Positions 9,287-16,794 of a stretch of DNA of 64,000 bases are shown here, piece after piece. A model generated the notes under the pieces. That model did not search any database. It had not been told where the DNA came from and saw nothing but the letters and a program-made list of their open reading frames with translations. Source of the stretch: Spirosoma sp. (GTDB lineage: Bacteria; Bacteroidota; Bacteroidia; Cytophagales; Spirosomataceae). Each line of letters starts with the position of its first letter. Positions within the stretch are counted from its first letter, which is position 1. The translations under genes were made by a program, and so were the position numbers. The stretch covers positions 1-64,000 of the forward strand of contig NZ_JAPLET010000009.1 in assembly GCF_026391055.1 (NCBI RefSeq), in the 5' to 3' direction.

Positions 9287-10885
9287 TTGTTGATCATGGC
9301 GAATCAGCTTCCTTATTACGACTGGGTGCCCTCGTGGTTACGTGATGTGGGCGTTATCGTCTTACTGATTCTGCAAAGTTTTGTGTTCGGGCTCAGCACG
9401 GATATGCTGCCGGAGCTGACCGGCGAACTGGGTACCCTAGCCGAAAACGTCAAGTTCATCATTCAGGCCAATGCCATTGGGTTCCTGTGTACCCTCCCAC
9501 TCTATTACCGGTTTCGAAGTTTTTTCAAGAAAAAAGACCTACTGCTGGGTGCTTTGCTGCTTCAGCTCGTCCTGGCACTGGCAGCGGGCCAGATGGCGTT
9601 TGTTCCGGGTCTCTGTCTGCTTAATTTCTGCATCGGCATCACCAAGTGTATGGTCACGCTGGACATGATCGGGCTTCTGATGGCGCGTTTCAACCCCACC
9701 AATAACCGGGCGTTTTTCTACGGCTTATACTACACCATTGCCAAACCGGTGGCGCTCCTCGCCGACCTAAGTCTGGCGTGGCTCATTCACCAATACAACT
9801 GGCATTATGCCGCCTGGCTATCGGTACCCGCCATTCTGGCGTCGATTGGTATAACCGCTTTGCTCTTTCATGGTGAGCGTCTGCTGCCTAAAGTCCCGCT
9901 TTCGGAAGTCGACTGGACAGGCGCGGTATTATTGACGCTAACCTGCGTGCTATTCACCTTCATTGCTGATTTCGGAAAATATTACGACTGGTTCAGCTCA
10001 GCCATTATCGACTGGTCGGTAGTGTTTTTTTTACTGGTGGCAACCCTGTTTGTACTTTGGGAGCTTCGGCAGGAACGACCCTACTGGAACCTCCGGATTT
10101 TCGGCCAGTATAAACAAATTCGGCTGGGCATACTGCTCATGCTGGTACTTTGCCTGTTCATTTATTCGTCATCGCTGGCCCGTCAGTTTGCCTTGGGGCT
10201 GGTTAAAGGGGATAGCTGGTTTCTGGGCCGACTGACAGTATCGACACTGCTGGCTTACCTCATCAGCTTCCCGCTTTGCAGTTGGCTGCTGGCCCGTCAG
10301 GTTTCGTATCGACTGCTTTTACTAACCGGCTTTGTCTGTTACATGCTGTCGTACGGCTACATCGTCGTGCTTATTTCTCCTGGCATCGACCCCGCCAATC
10401 TATACCTGTTTTATTTTCTACAGGGCATTGCCTACGGGCTAATTTTAACCACCCTGTCGACCTTTGCCTCTACCGATATCCTGGTGGCCGACAATCCGCA
10501 TCGGGCCTTTGCCAGCGTAGCCGCCCGGTCGGTTATTGGTCTGGTAACGGTAGGCTCGGTCTGGGATAATGCACTATTTCAGCGGTCGGCGATTAACCGC
10601 AACAACCTGATTAGTCGTCTTACAGGCGAAAATGGCTCGTTTCAGCAGGAGGTTCAGCTGCTTATTCGCCGATTTACGCAGGCAGGATTCGACCCACAGC
10701 ACGCCCGGGCCGCTGCCGATCAGCTTATGTATCAAAAAGTAGACGCCCAGGCGATGCTGCTGGCCGATAAGGATTTATTTGCCAGCCTGCTCTTGCTGAC
10801 CGTGGCCATCGTGCTATGCATTCCGTTCATGCGTTCGCTGGAGATGCATAACGTACGTCCCACCAACCAGTATCCGCTGGTGTAA
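9287..10885 (+). CDS. MFS transporter, DHA2-like size
   Basis: A 532-residue polytopic protein with about 12-14 hydrophobic segments, for instance near residues 20-36, 80-96, 205-223 and 240-258. Overall length and spacing fit the 14-span drug:H+ antiporter group of the major facilitator superfamily. No substrate-specific motif is evident. An ATG at 9296 is an equally good start (MANQLPYYDW); the residues differ only by three. It probably exports or imports a small solute across the inner membrane. Confidence 0.8.
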   Translation: MLIMANQLPYYDWVPSWLRDVGVIVLLILQSFVFGLSTDMLPELTGELGTLAENVKFIIQANAIGFLCTLPLYYRFRSFFKKKDLLLGALLLQLVLALAAGQMAFVPGLCLLNFCIGITKCMVTLDMIGLLMARFNPTNNRAFFYGLYYTIAKPVALLADLSLAWLIHQYNWHYAAWLSVPAILASIGITALLFHGERLLPKVPLSEVDWTGAVLLTLTCVLFTFIADFGKYYDWFSSAIIDWSVVFFLLVATLFVLWELRQERPYWNLRIFGQYKQIRLGILLMLVLCLFIYSSSLARQFALGLVKGDSWFLGRLTVSTLLAYLISFPLCSWLLARQVSYRLLLLTGFVCYMLSYGYIVVLISPGIDPANLYLFYFLQGIAYGLILTTLSTFASTDILVADNPHRAFASVAARSVIGLVTVGSVWDNALFQRSAINRNNLISRLTGENGSFQQEVQLLIRRFTQAGFDPQHARAAADQLMYQKVDAQAMLLADKDLFASLLLLTVAIVLCIPFMRSLEMHNVRPTNQYPLV

Positions 10886-11105
10886 ACGCTGCCAGCTTCG
10901 TTACAAACCAGTAATTGTGCCCACATGGGCCGCCCCGCCCGGACGATTGCTTACCCGGCTGAATCAGTCTGGCCGATCCATTCTTCTTTCTCCACCCGGG
11001 TCATTTTCTGCCTAAGTTACTCCTCTTGTTTCCATCCCTCAACGCGTTCGCGACTAACCTTCTGAAACAACAGTAACACGTCTTTTCTTTTCACAATCTT
11101 ACCGT

Positions 11106-11495
11106 ATGCTATGGGCAAAGGCTCATTCGCTACTACCAGTCATGACCATCGGGCTACTACTGCATATCGTATTGAGTTGCACTAATCTGATGCCGCCGGA
11201 GGACTCGGCCAGACGGGTCAGGCAGGGCGAAGTATTTATCGTCTCAATGCCATCGTCCATCGGTACAGGCTACACCTGGCAGTTGGCTAGCCCCGCCGAT
11301 AGTACTCATGTTACGTTCATATCAAAGCATTATATAGCCGCGAATAACCTCGACGGCGGGCCGGGAACAGACCAGTTTACCTTCAGGGCGGTAAAAAAAG
11401 GGTGGGTTCGCTTACGCTTTCAATACGTCCGGCCCTGGGAGAAAATGCTACCCAAAGACACACGCTACCAGACCTTTTCGATTACTATTTTTTAA
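11106..11495 (+). CDS. Chagasin-family (I42) cysteine protease inhibitor lipoprotein
   Basis: A 129-residue protein with a hydrophobic N-terminus ending in LSC at Cys25 (likely lipoprotein), followed by an I42 domain from about residue 38. All three inhibitory loops are recognisable: SSIGTGYTW at 51-59 (the NPTTGY loop), DGGPGTDQF at 83-91 (the Gly-rich loop) and RPW at 109-111. Chagasins are tight reversible inhibitors of papain-family proteases. The next gene, 28 bp downstream, encodes exactly such a protease, so this is probably its immunity or activity-control partner in the periplasm or at the membrane. Confidence 0.88.
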   Translation: MLWAKAHSLLPVMTIGLLLHIVLSCTNLMPPEDSARRVRQGEVFIVSMPSSIGTGYTWQLASPADSTHVTFISKHYIAANNLDGGPGTDQFTFRAVKKGWVRLRFQYVRPWEKMLPKDTRYQTFSITIF

Positions 11496-11523
11496 CCCAG
11501 CTTATTAAATCCCTATTCTTATC

Positions 11524-12588
11524 ATGAAACCAATTTCCCTTCGTGCCAGCTTGCTGGCCGTGTGCCTTCTGGCTACCAAAACCCTGTTCGCTCAGGCACC
11601 TGCCGAGCTGCCCCAAATTTATCAGGCCCGCGAACGTCAGGCCCCCGCTCAGCTTAAAGCCACACTTGTCGAACAGCGAAAGCTGATTGCCAGCCGCAAG
11701 CTTACCTTCCAGGTGGCTAACACCGGTGTATCGACGCTGAGCCTGGCCGTGCTGGCGGGTGAAAAAAACGAGCTGTCGGAAGCCGAACGCGCCCGAATTA
11801 AAACGCAGGTGACCAGTATGCGGCTCGATCCGCGGTATAGCGTCCTCCTTCAAAACCTGCAAAAAGTCTGTTTCGCCGACAAAGCGAAATACGATGCCCG
11901 GGTAGCCAATCTGGTATCGCCGGTTCGTAACCAGCGCTGCGGCAACTGCTGGGCCTATTCGGCCGTAGGAGCGTATGAGTCGAGTTACATTAAAGTCAAC
12001 AGTACGGCCAGTACCGGAATTGATGCCTCTGAGCAATATGCAGTCAGTTGCTCTGGTGGCGGCAACTGTAGCGGTGGCTTTGCCTATAAAGTGATGGAGT
12101 GGCTGGTGAACCAAAACAAACGACTGGCTACGGAAGCCAACTTCCCCGATACCGGTACGAACGGCAGCTGTCCGGTTGCGACTCCCGCTACCGATTACCG
12201 GGCAGTATCCTGGGGTGTTGTCGATCCCTCCGGCGACATCAACAAAATTGCATCGGTCGCCCAGATCAAAGCAGCCATCTGTAAGTATGGCCCCGTAGCC
12301 GCCAGTGTGCAGGTAACTCCTCTTTTCCAGAACTATGCCGGAGGCACGTTCAATGAAACCCCCAGCAATCCGGCCAACCCATCAACGAACCATGCCATCC
12401 TGCTGGTTGGCTGGGACGACGCTCGCCAGGCCTGGCTCATGAAAAATTCATGGGGCACCAGCTGGGGCGAAAACGGGTACATGTGGATTGGCTACAATAG
12501 TAATAACATTGGCCGTCGGGCCGCCTGGATCGTTGCCAAAAAACGCACCCTGGTCCTGGCAAACCCAACGGTAGTGGCCCGGAAGTAG
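11524..12588 (+). CDS. Exported papain-family (C1A) cysteine protease
   Basis: A 354-residue protein with a signal peptide (about residues 1-24, ending LFAQA), a propeptide-like region to about 125, then a C1A catalytic domain. Gln137 and Cys142 lie in NQRCGNCWAYS, His290 in TNHAILLVGW and Asn308 in WLMKNSWGTSWGENGY, so the catalytic set is complete. It should hydrolyse peptide bonds in the periplasm or outside the cell. It sits 28 bp after a chagasin-type inhibitor gene on the same strand, which argues for an operon pairing enzyme and inhibitor. Two hairpin terminators follow. Confidence 0.92.
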   Translation: MKPISLRASLLAVCLLATKTLFAQAPAELPQIYQARERQAPAQLKATLVEQRKLIASRKLTFQVANTGVSTLSLAVLAGEKNELSEAERARIKTQVTSMRLDPRYSVLLQNLQKVCFADKAKYDARVANLVSPVRNQRCGNCWAYSAVGAYESSYIKVNSTASTGIDASEQYAVSCSGGGNCSGGFAYKVMEWLVNQNKRLATEANFPDTGTNGSCPVATPATDYRAVSWGVVDPSGDINKIASVAQIKAAICKYGPVAASVQVTPLFQNYAGGTFNETPSNPANPSTNHAILLVGWDDARQAWLMKNSWGTSWGENGYMWIGYNSNNIGRRAAWIVAKKRTLVLANPTVVARK

Positions 12589-12629
12589 TAGAATGGTTAT
12601 TGGTTATTGAAAGCACCCCATTAACCATT

Positions 12630-12664
12630 CAAAAAGCTCGGCACATCCATGTCGGGCTTTTTTT
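12630..12664 (+). terminator. Rho-independent terminator of the protease gene
   Basis: Arms AAAAGCTCGGCA and TGTCGGGCTTTT pair with two G-T wobbles and run into a T-tract (GGGCTTTTTTTG), 40-75 nt past the protease stop. Confidence 0.7.
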
Positions 12665-12707
12665 GAAATACAGATGGTGTTGGTCGAGAAAATGGCCCGG
12701 GCCGCTC

Positions 12708-12728
12708 GGCATAGTCACAGACTATGCC
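12708..12728. repeat. 9-bp palindromic hairpin with 3-nt loop
   Basis: GGCATAGTC / ACA / GACTATGCC is a perfect hairpin between the two terminators. Role unknown. Confidence 0.4.
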
Positions 12729-12773
12729 CAACGTGGGCCAATAGGGTTGCCTTCTTCCAGTAACCAATAACCC

Positions 12774-12824
12774 AAAAAAGCGGGAATGAGGTGGTTTGAA
12801 CCGCTACCTCATTCCCGCTTTTTT
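12774..12824. terminator. Strong 19-bp terminator hairpin, bidirectional type
   Basis: Arms at 12774-12792 and 12806-12824 are exact complements, with an A6 run opening the left arm and a T7 run closing the right one. It would terminate + strand transcripts entering from the protease gene and could work on the other strand too. Confidence 0.8.
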
Positions 12825-12856
12825 TGCCAAACGATTTGGTATAAGACAGGTATAGT

Positions 12857-12892
12857 ATAACGTATTGGCAATTCAAAAAACAAATACGTTAT
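12857..12892. promoter_or_regulatory. 10-bp inverted repeat overlapping the SDR start codon
   Basis: ATAACGTATT at 12857-12866 and AATACGTTAT at 12883-12892 are exact complements. The right arm includes the first two bases of the ATG at 12891, so a bound protein or hairpin could block initiation. Confidence 0.4.
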
Positions 12893-13793
12893 GAATCCAA
12901 CTTCCCAAAATTTCGCATCGACCCAGCAGGACCCGCTGACTAAATATCCGCAACCCCCTCATCCCGATCAGCAACAGTCTGTTCCCGGCACCGAAGCCGA
13001 GATGCAGCCCAAAGCCGACCACGGCGAAGAAACATACCGGGGGTCAGGCAAACTAACGGGCCGGAAAGCGCTCATCACCGGGGGCGATTCAGGAATTGGC
13101 CGGGCCGTAGCCATTGCCTTTGCCCGCGAAGGAGCCGACGTTTTGATTTCCTATCTGAACGAAGATCAGGACGCCCGTGAAACGGCCCGTCTGGTGGAAG
13201 AAGCCGGTCGGAAAGCCGTACTCGTTCCCGGCGACATCAGCGATGAGGCTCACTGCAAACAGCTTATCCAACAGGCCGTCAGCGAGCTGGGTGGACTGGA
13301 TATTCTGGTTAACAATGCCGCCTTCCAGATGGCGCACGAATCCCTGCAGGACATCAGCAGTGAAGAGCTGGACCGCACGTTCCGCACCAACATCTTTGCG
13401 ATGTTCTACCTCTGCAAAGCAGCCGAGGAACACATGAAACCCGGCAGTACGGTGGTCAACACGACTTCCGTAAACGCATATAAGCCCAGTCCGCAGTTGC
13501 TGGCTTATGCCGCCACCAAGGCCGCTATTCAGAACTTTACGGCCAATCTGGGTCAGGTATGGGCCGAGAAAGGTATTCGGGTCAACTGCGTAGCGCCGGG
13601 CCCCATCTGGACCCCGCTTATTCCATCGACTATGCCCCCGGAGAAAGTAAAGACTTTCGGGCAGGATGTACCGCTGAAACGCGCCGGTCAACCCGCCGAG
13701 CTGGCACCCGTTTATGTGCTACTGGCGTCCAACGATTCCAGCTACATGACGGGTAGCACCGTTCAGGTAACAGGCGGTTCGCCAACAATCTAG
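12891..13793 (+). CDS. Short-chain dehydrogenase/reductase, YghA-like
   Basis: A 300-residue SDR with the long polar N-terminal extension (about 45 aa, DPLTKYPQPPHPDQQQ) typical of YghA-type enzymes. The NAD(P) site TGGDSGIGRA is near residues 63-72, NNAA near 143, the active-site Ser in NTTSVNAY and the catalytic YAATK near 204. It is expected to reduce a carbonyl or oxidise a small sugar or alcohol with NAD(P)H; such genes are often stress-induced in this group, but the substrate is not readable. A candidate operator overlaps its start codon. Confidence 0.88.
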   Translation: MNPTSQNFASTQQDPLTKYPQPPHPDQQQSVPGTEAEMQPKADHGEETYRGSGKLTGRKALITGGDSGIGRAVAIAFAREGADVLISYLNEDQDARETARLVEEAGRKAVLVPGDISDEAHCKQLIQQAVSELGGLDILVNNAAFQMAHESLQDISSEELDRTFRTNIFAMFYLCKAAEEHMKPGSTVVNTTSVNAYKPSPQLLAYAATKAAIQNFTANLGQVWAEKGIRVNCVAPGPIWTPLIPSTMPPEKVKTFGQDVPLKRAGQPAELAPVYVLLASNDSSYMTGSTVQVTGGSPTI

Positions 13794-13820
13794 TGTCTGT
13801 GACCCGTAAACGAGAGCACA

Positions 13821-14069
13821 ATGAAAATAGGCGAACGGCTGCTCAAACACCTCAATAAAAAGTATGGCCCATCACAGATGGTCGCCTTTACGTTTGGCCG
13901 ATACGACGTTGCCACAAAAACTGATGAAGAGGGTAACCCTGTACTTCTGTTCATCGGCAAAGCCGACGACCGGGGTATTATAAAAGGTGACCAGTTTACC
14001 CGCCGACTGCTGAAAGACCCCAGCGGAGCGGTTATAAAGGATCATTGGGACTATAAAGGGAAGGTATAA
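13821..14069 (+). CDS. Small conserved-looking protein of unknown function
   Basis: An 82-residue soluble protein starting 27 bp after the SDR stop. It has an amphipathic start (GERLLKHLNKKYG) and a Lys/Arg/Asp-rich body with the segment KADDRGIIKGDQFTRRL. No signal peptide or known domain is recognised. Gene spacing suggests cotranscription with the SDR upstream. Confidence 0.55.
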   Translation: MKIGERLLKHLNKKYGPSQMVAFTFGRYDVATKTDEEGNPVLLFIGKADDRGIIKGDQFTRRLLKDPSGAVIKDHWDYKGKV

Positions 14070-14130
14070 ACACTAGATTTTAAAGCTGCGCCGACCCGAG
14101 GAGTCGATATGGCAAAACAGAATCAATTGT

Positions 14131-14871
14131 ATGAATATAACACTCAAAGTCTGGCGACAGAAGAACACGAGTACACCGGGAAAGTTAGTCGAATATAAAC
14201 TGGCTAATATCGACCCGGACATGTCGTTTCTGGAAATGTTCGACATTCTGAACGGCGAATTAACCCATAAGGGCGAGCAGATCATTGCTTTTGACCACGA
14301 TTGTCGGGAAGGGATCTGCGGCTCCTGCGCCATGTACGTAAACGGCCGGGCGCATGGCCCCCAAACCGGTGCTGCCGTTTGTCAACTCTATATGCGCAGC
14401 TTCAACGATGGCGACACCATCATTGTGGAGCCTTGGCGCTCGCGGGGATTTCCGGTTATCAAAGACCTCTCTACCGACCGCTCGGCTTTCGACCGGATTG
14501 TGCAGGCGGGGGGCTACATCTCCGTCAACACGGGAGCAGCTCCCGAAGCCAACGAAATACTGGTATCGCATGAGATACAGGAGACCACTATGGATGCTGC
14601 CGCCTGCATTGCCTGTGGTGCGTGTGTAGCAGCCTGTAAAAACGCATCGGCCATGCTGTTCGTGAGTGCGCAGGTTTCGCGTTTTGCGTTGCTCCCGCAG
14701 GGACAGTCCGAACGGCGGGTACGGGCCGAGCGCATGGTGGCTCAGATGGATTCGGAAGGATTTGGGGCCTGCTCCTTTACCGGTGCCTGCGCCGTAGAGT
14801 GCCCAGCATCCGTATCGCTGGAGAATATAGCCCGCCTGAATCGGGAATACCTCGGTGCCAAAATCAGCTGA
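14131..14871 (+). CDS. sdhB: Succinate dehydrogenase/fumarate reductase iron-sulfur subunit (SdhB-like)
   Basis: A 246-residue SdhB/FrdB. The plant-type 2Fe-2S ligands are Cys58, Cys63, Cys66 (HDCREGICGSC) and Cys84. The ferredoxin-like part carries CIACGACVAACK near residue 157 and a further set in SFTGACAVECP near 215, which hold the 4Fe-4S and 3Fe-4S clusters. It should pass electrons between the flavoprotein SdhA and the membrane quinone site. Unusually no sdhA or sdhC lies beside it, so it is either a displaced subunit gene or a second copy. Its neighbours are a small hypothetical gene and a Gly/Ser-rich secreted protein. Confidence 0.88.
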   Translation: MNITLKVWRQKNTSTPGKLVEYKLANIDPDMSFLEMFDILNGELTHKGEQIIAFDHDCREGICGSCAMYVNGRAHGPQTGAAVCQLYMRSFNDGDTIIVEPWRSRGFPVIKDLSTDRSAFDRIVQAGGYISVNTGAAPEANEILVSHEIQETTMDAAACIACGACVAACKNASAMLFVSAQVSRFALLPQGQSERRVRAERMVAQMDSEGFGACSFTGACAVECPASVSLENIARLNREYLGAKIS

Positions 14872-15002
14872 TCGTGACTGGGGTGACGCAGCGTCTGACC
14901 CAGTCGGCCGTTTCCTCACATGCGCTCATTCTTTCGGGGATTTCCCGAAGCCAGTTTGTTAATCTAACGAGTGCAATACAAATACTTAAACCAATTCAAC
15001 GC

Positions 15003-15410
15003 ATGAAAACTTCACTAATGACAGTCGCTCTGCTGGTAGCAGTGGCCATTGGCGCTCAGGCGCAATCGGGCAGCAATACAGCTAATACTTCGGGCGGCAC
15101 AACCGGTTCCGGCACCCATAAAACGAGCGGCACTAACTCGGGTCGTGGTACGGCGTCGGGCCAAACCGGCACATCGGGCACCAATGGCCATAGCGCCGGG
15201 TCGACCGTTGGTTCCGGAACGAGCGGTTCGGCATCCGGAGCCGGTATTGGCAGCAACAACGGCCAGACGGGCGCGGGTACCTCAGGACAAGGCTCGATGG
15301 GCAGTAAGTCGGGCGGTAAGGGTAAAATGCACCAAAGCAGTGGCAACGGCAGCACGTCGAGCGGTTCCGGTACTGGTAGCAACGGCAGCAGCCGCAAAAA
15401 CAATCAATAA
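15003..15410 (+). CDS. Secreted Gly/Ser/Thr-rich low-complexity protein
   Basis: The ATG at 15003 gives a clean signal peptide (MKTSLMTVALLVAVAIGAQA, residues 1-20) and is preferred over longer in-frame starts inside sdhB. The remaining 115 residues are almost entirely Gly, Ser, Thr, Asn and Ala in loose GTSG/GSGT repeats with a Lys-rich patch (KSGGKGKMHQ). There are no cysteines. It is probably an extended secreted or cell-surface protein. The manganese catalase gene begins 18 bp later, so the two are likely cotranscribed. Repeats like this are common in Bacteroidota and give no specific function. Confidence 0.65.
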   Translation: MKTSLMTVALLVAVAIGAQAQSGSNTANTSGGTTGSGTHKTSGTNSGRGTASGQTGTSGTNGHSAGSTVGSGTSGSASGAGIGSNNGQTGAGTSGQGSMGSKSGGKGKMHQSSGNGSTSSGSGTGSNGSSRKNNQ

Positions 15411-15428
15411 CCCCTTAACCCGATCAGC

Positions 15429-16292
15429 ATGTTCTATCACGATAAGAAATTACAATTTAAAGTACGGGTCGATAAACCCAATCCACAATTTGCACGGGCC
15501 TTACAGCAGGCCATTGGCGGCATTGAAGGCGAAATCCGGGTATGTCTGCAATATTTGTTTCAATCCTGGAATTCACGTGGTCCCCAACGGTATCGGGACA
15601 TGCTGTTAGACACCGGCACCGAAGAAATGGCCCACATTGAAATGCTGGCTACGGCGGTGTCGCTCAACCTGGAAGGGGCATCGAGCGGGGTAATCGAGAG
15701 CATCGTGGGTGGCGACACGCTCATGGAAAAGATTGTGGGTGGTGGCGATCCCCGCCATTTTCTCTCGGGTGGACTGGGCGCACTGGCGGCTGATGCCAAC
15801 GGTGTACCCTTCAACGGATCGTGGGTGGTAAGCTCGGGTAACATTGCCGCCGATATGTACGCCAACGTCATGGCCGAGTCGACCGGTCGGGTACTGGCCA
15901 CGCGCTTATACGAACTCACCGACGATGCCGGTATGAAAGACATGCTTTCGTTCCTGATTGCCCGCGACACCATGCACCAGCAGCAATGGCTGGCTGTACT
16001 GGAAGAGCTGGGTAACGGCGACATCCGCAATGTGCTGCCCATTCCCAACAGCTTCCCCCAGAGCCAGGAGCATCAGGAATTCAGCTATGCGTTTGTCAAT
16101 ACGAACATCGACCCAGACGAGCCCTCGGCGGGTCTGAACCGTCGCTGGACGCAGGGTCCTTCGCTCGACGGCCGTAGCGAGTTCCGCGAAATGAAAGCCC
16201 AGCCCATCGGTGGTGAGCCCAAGTTAGCGCCCCCCATCCCCGAAGGCCACGCGCAGGTAGAGCAGATCGAAAAAGCCAACTCGAAAAGCTAG
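15429..16292 (+). CDS. Manganese (non-haem) catalase
   Basis: A 287-residue ferritin-like four-helix protein of the Mn-catalase family. Likely dimanganese ligands are Glu35 (EGEIRVCLQY region), Glu66 and His69 (GTEEMAHIEML), Glu150 (NVMAESTGR) and His183 (RDTMHQQQW). The long loop VGGGDPRHFLSGGLGALAADANG between helices is characteristic. It disproportionates hydrogen peroxide to water and oxygen in the cytoplasm. The length is near the family norm. A terminator hairpin follows 20 bp after the stop. Confidence 0.9.
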   Translation: MFYHDKKLQFKVRVDKPNPQFARALQQAIGGIEGEIRVCLQYLFQSWNSRGPQRYRDMLLDTGTEEMAHIEMLATAVSLNLEGASSGVIESIVGGDTLMEKIVGGGDPRHFLSGGLGALAADANGVPFNGSWVVSSGNIAADMYANVMAESTGRVLATRLYELTDDAGMKDMLSFLIARDTMHQQQWLAVLEELGNGDIRNVLPIPNSFPQSQEHQEFSYAFVNTNIDPDEPSAGLNRRWTQGPSLDGRSEFREMKAQPIGGEPKLAPPIPEGHAQVEQIEKANSKS

Positions 16293-16312
16293 GCTGTCTG
16301 TTTTAAACTAAC

Positions 16313-16353
16313 AAGTCCCAATTATTCAGTGACAAGCTGGATAGTTGGGACTT
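16313..16353 (+). terminator. Terminator after Mn catalase
   Basis: AAGTCCCAA at 16313-16321 pairs exactly with TTGGGACTT at 16345-16353 and runs into TTTT. The loop is 23 nt. Confidence 0.6.
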
Positions 16354-16698
16354 TTGGTGTTTGTGGGGCCTGTGTCCTGTTTCGTAAGCGGAACCAGATT
16401 ATCTAGTACAAACGTAACGATTTAGGGACATGTTCGTGCCTGACTTAGGTCGACACGGACCACGGTCGACAAATCAGTTTTCTGCTCATTCGACGGCTCC
16501 AATTAACAGGTCAACCGCCCCGACACTTAAGCTTGGATAGCCTAAGTGGACTGAATATGACAAAGAAAATGTCTGGATCAAGCTATTTGAGGAGCGTTAA
16601 GAAAGTACAAAACTGTCATGAATCAAAAATCAGCGTCTCGTGAAATGGAGGGTATTTTGAGGTAAAATGGTACGCCACTAAAATAGCAACCTCTTGTT
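16354..16698. other. Gene-free stretch
   Basis: I see no supported ORF, RNA gene or repeat here. It separates the + strand catalase operon from the convergent uvrA-like gene. Confidence 0.5.
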
Positions 16699-16750
16699 TG
16701 GGCCACTGCCTCCTGGTAGTTCTGTTAAACTACCAGGAGGCAGTGGCCCA
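16699..16750. terminator. Perfect 23-bp inverted repeat hairpin downstream of uvrA2-like gene
   Basis: Arms 16699-16721 and 16728-16750 are exact complements (core GGCCACTGCCTCCTGG) around the 6-nt loop CTGTTA. It lies 45 bp beyond the stop of the - strand UvrA-like gene. There is no T-run, so factor-independent termination is uncertain, but the stem is very stable. Confidence 0.55.
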
Positions 16751-16794
16751 AGATGAAACTAACTTAGTAGCGCATTGACTTGTAATGACGTTGG

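Noticed and set aside
10927-10942. GGGCCGCCCCGCCCGG resembles the 16-nt insertion
   Set aside because: Only the GGGCCGCC core matches; the stem partners and the NGCG tail do not.
11485-12114. 209-codon - strand frame opposite the papain-type protease
   Set aside because: It is a mirror of the protease gene; the + strand frame has a full catalytic set.
12695-12710. CCCGGGCCGCTCGGCA resembles the 16-nt insertion
   Set aside because: Matches only the first nine positions; no flanking gene to test by excision.
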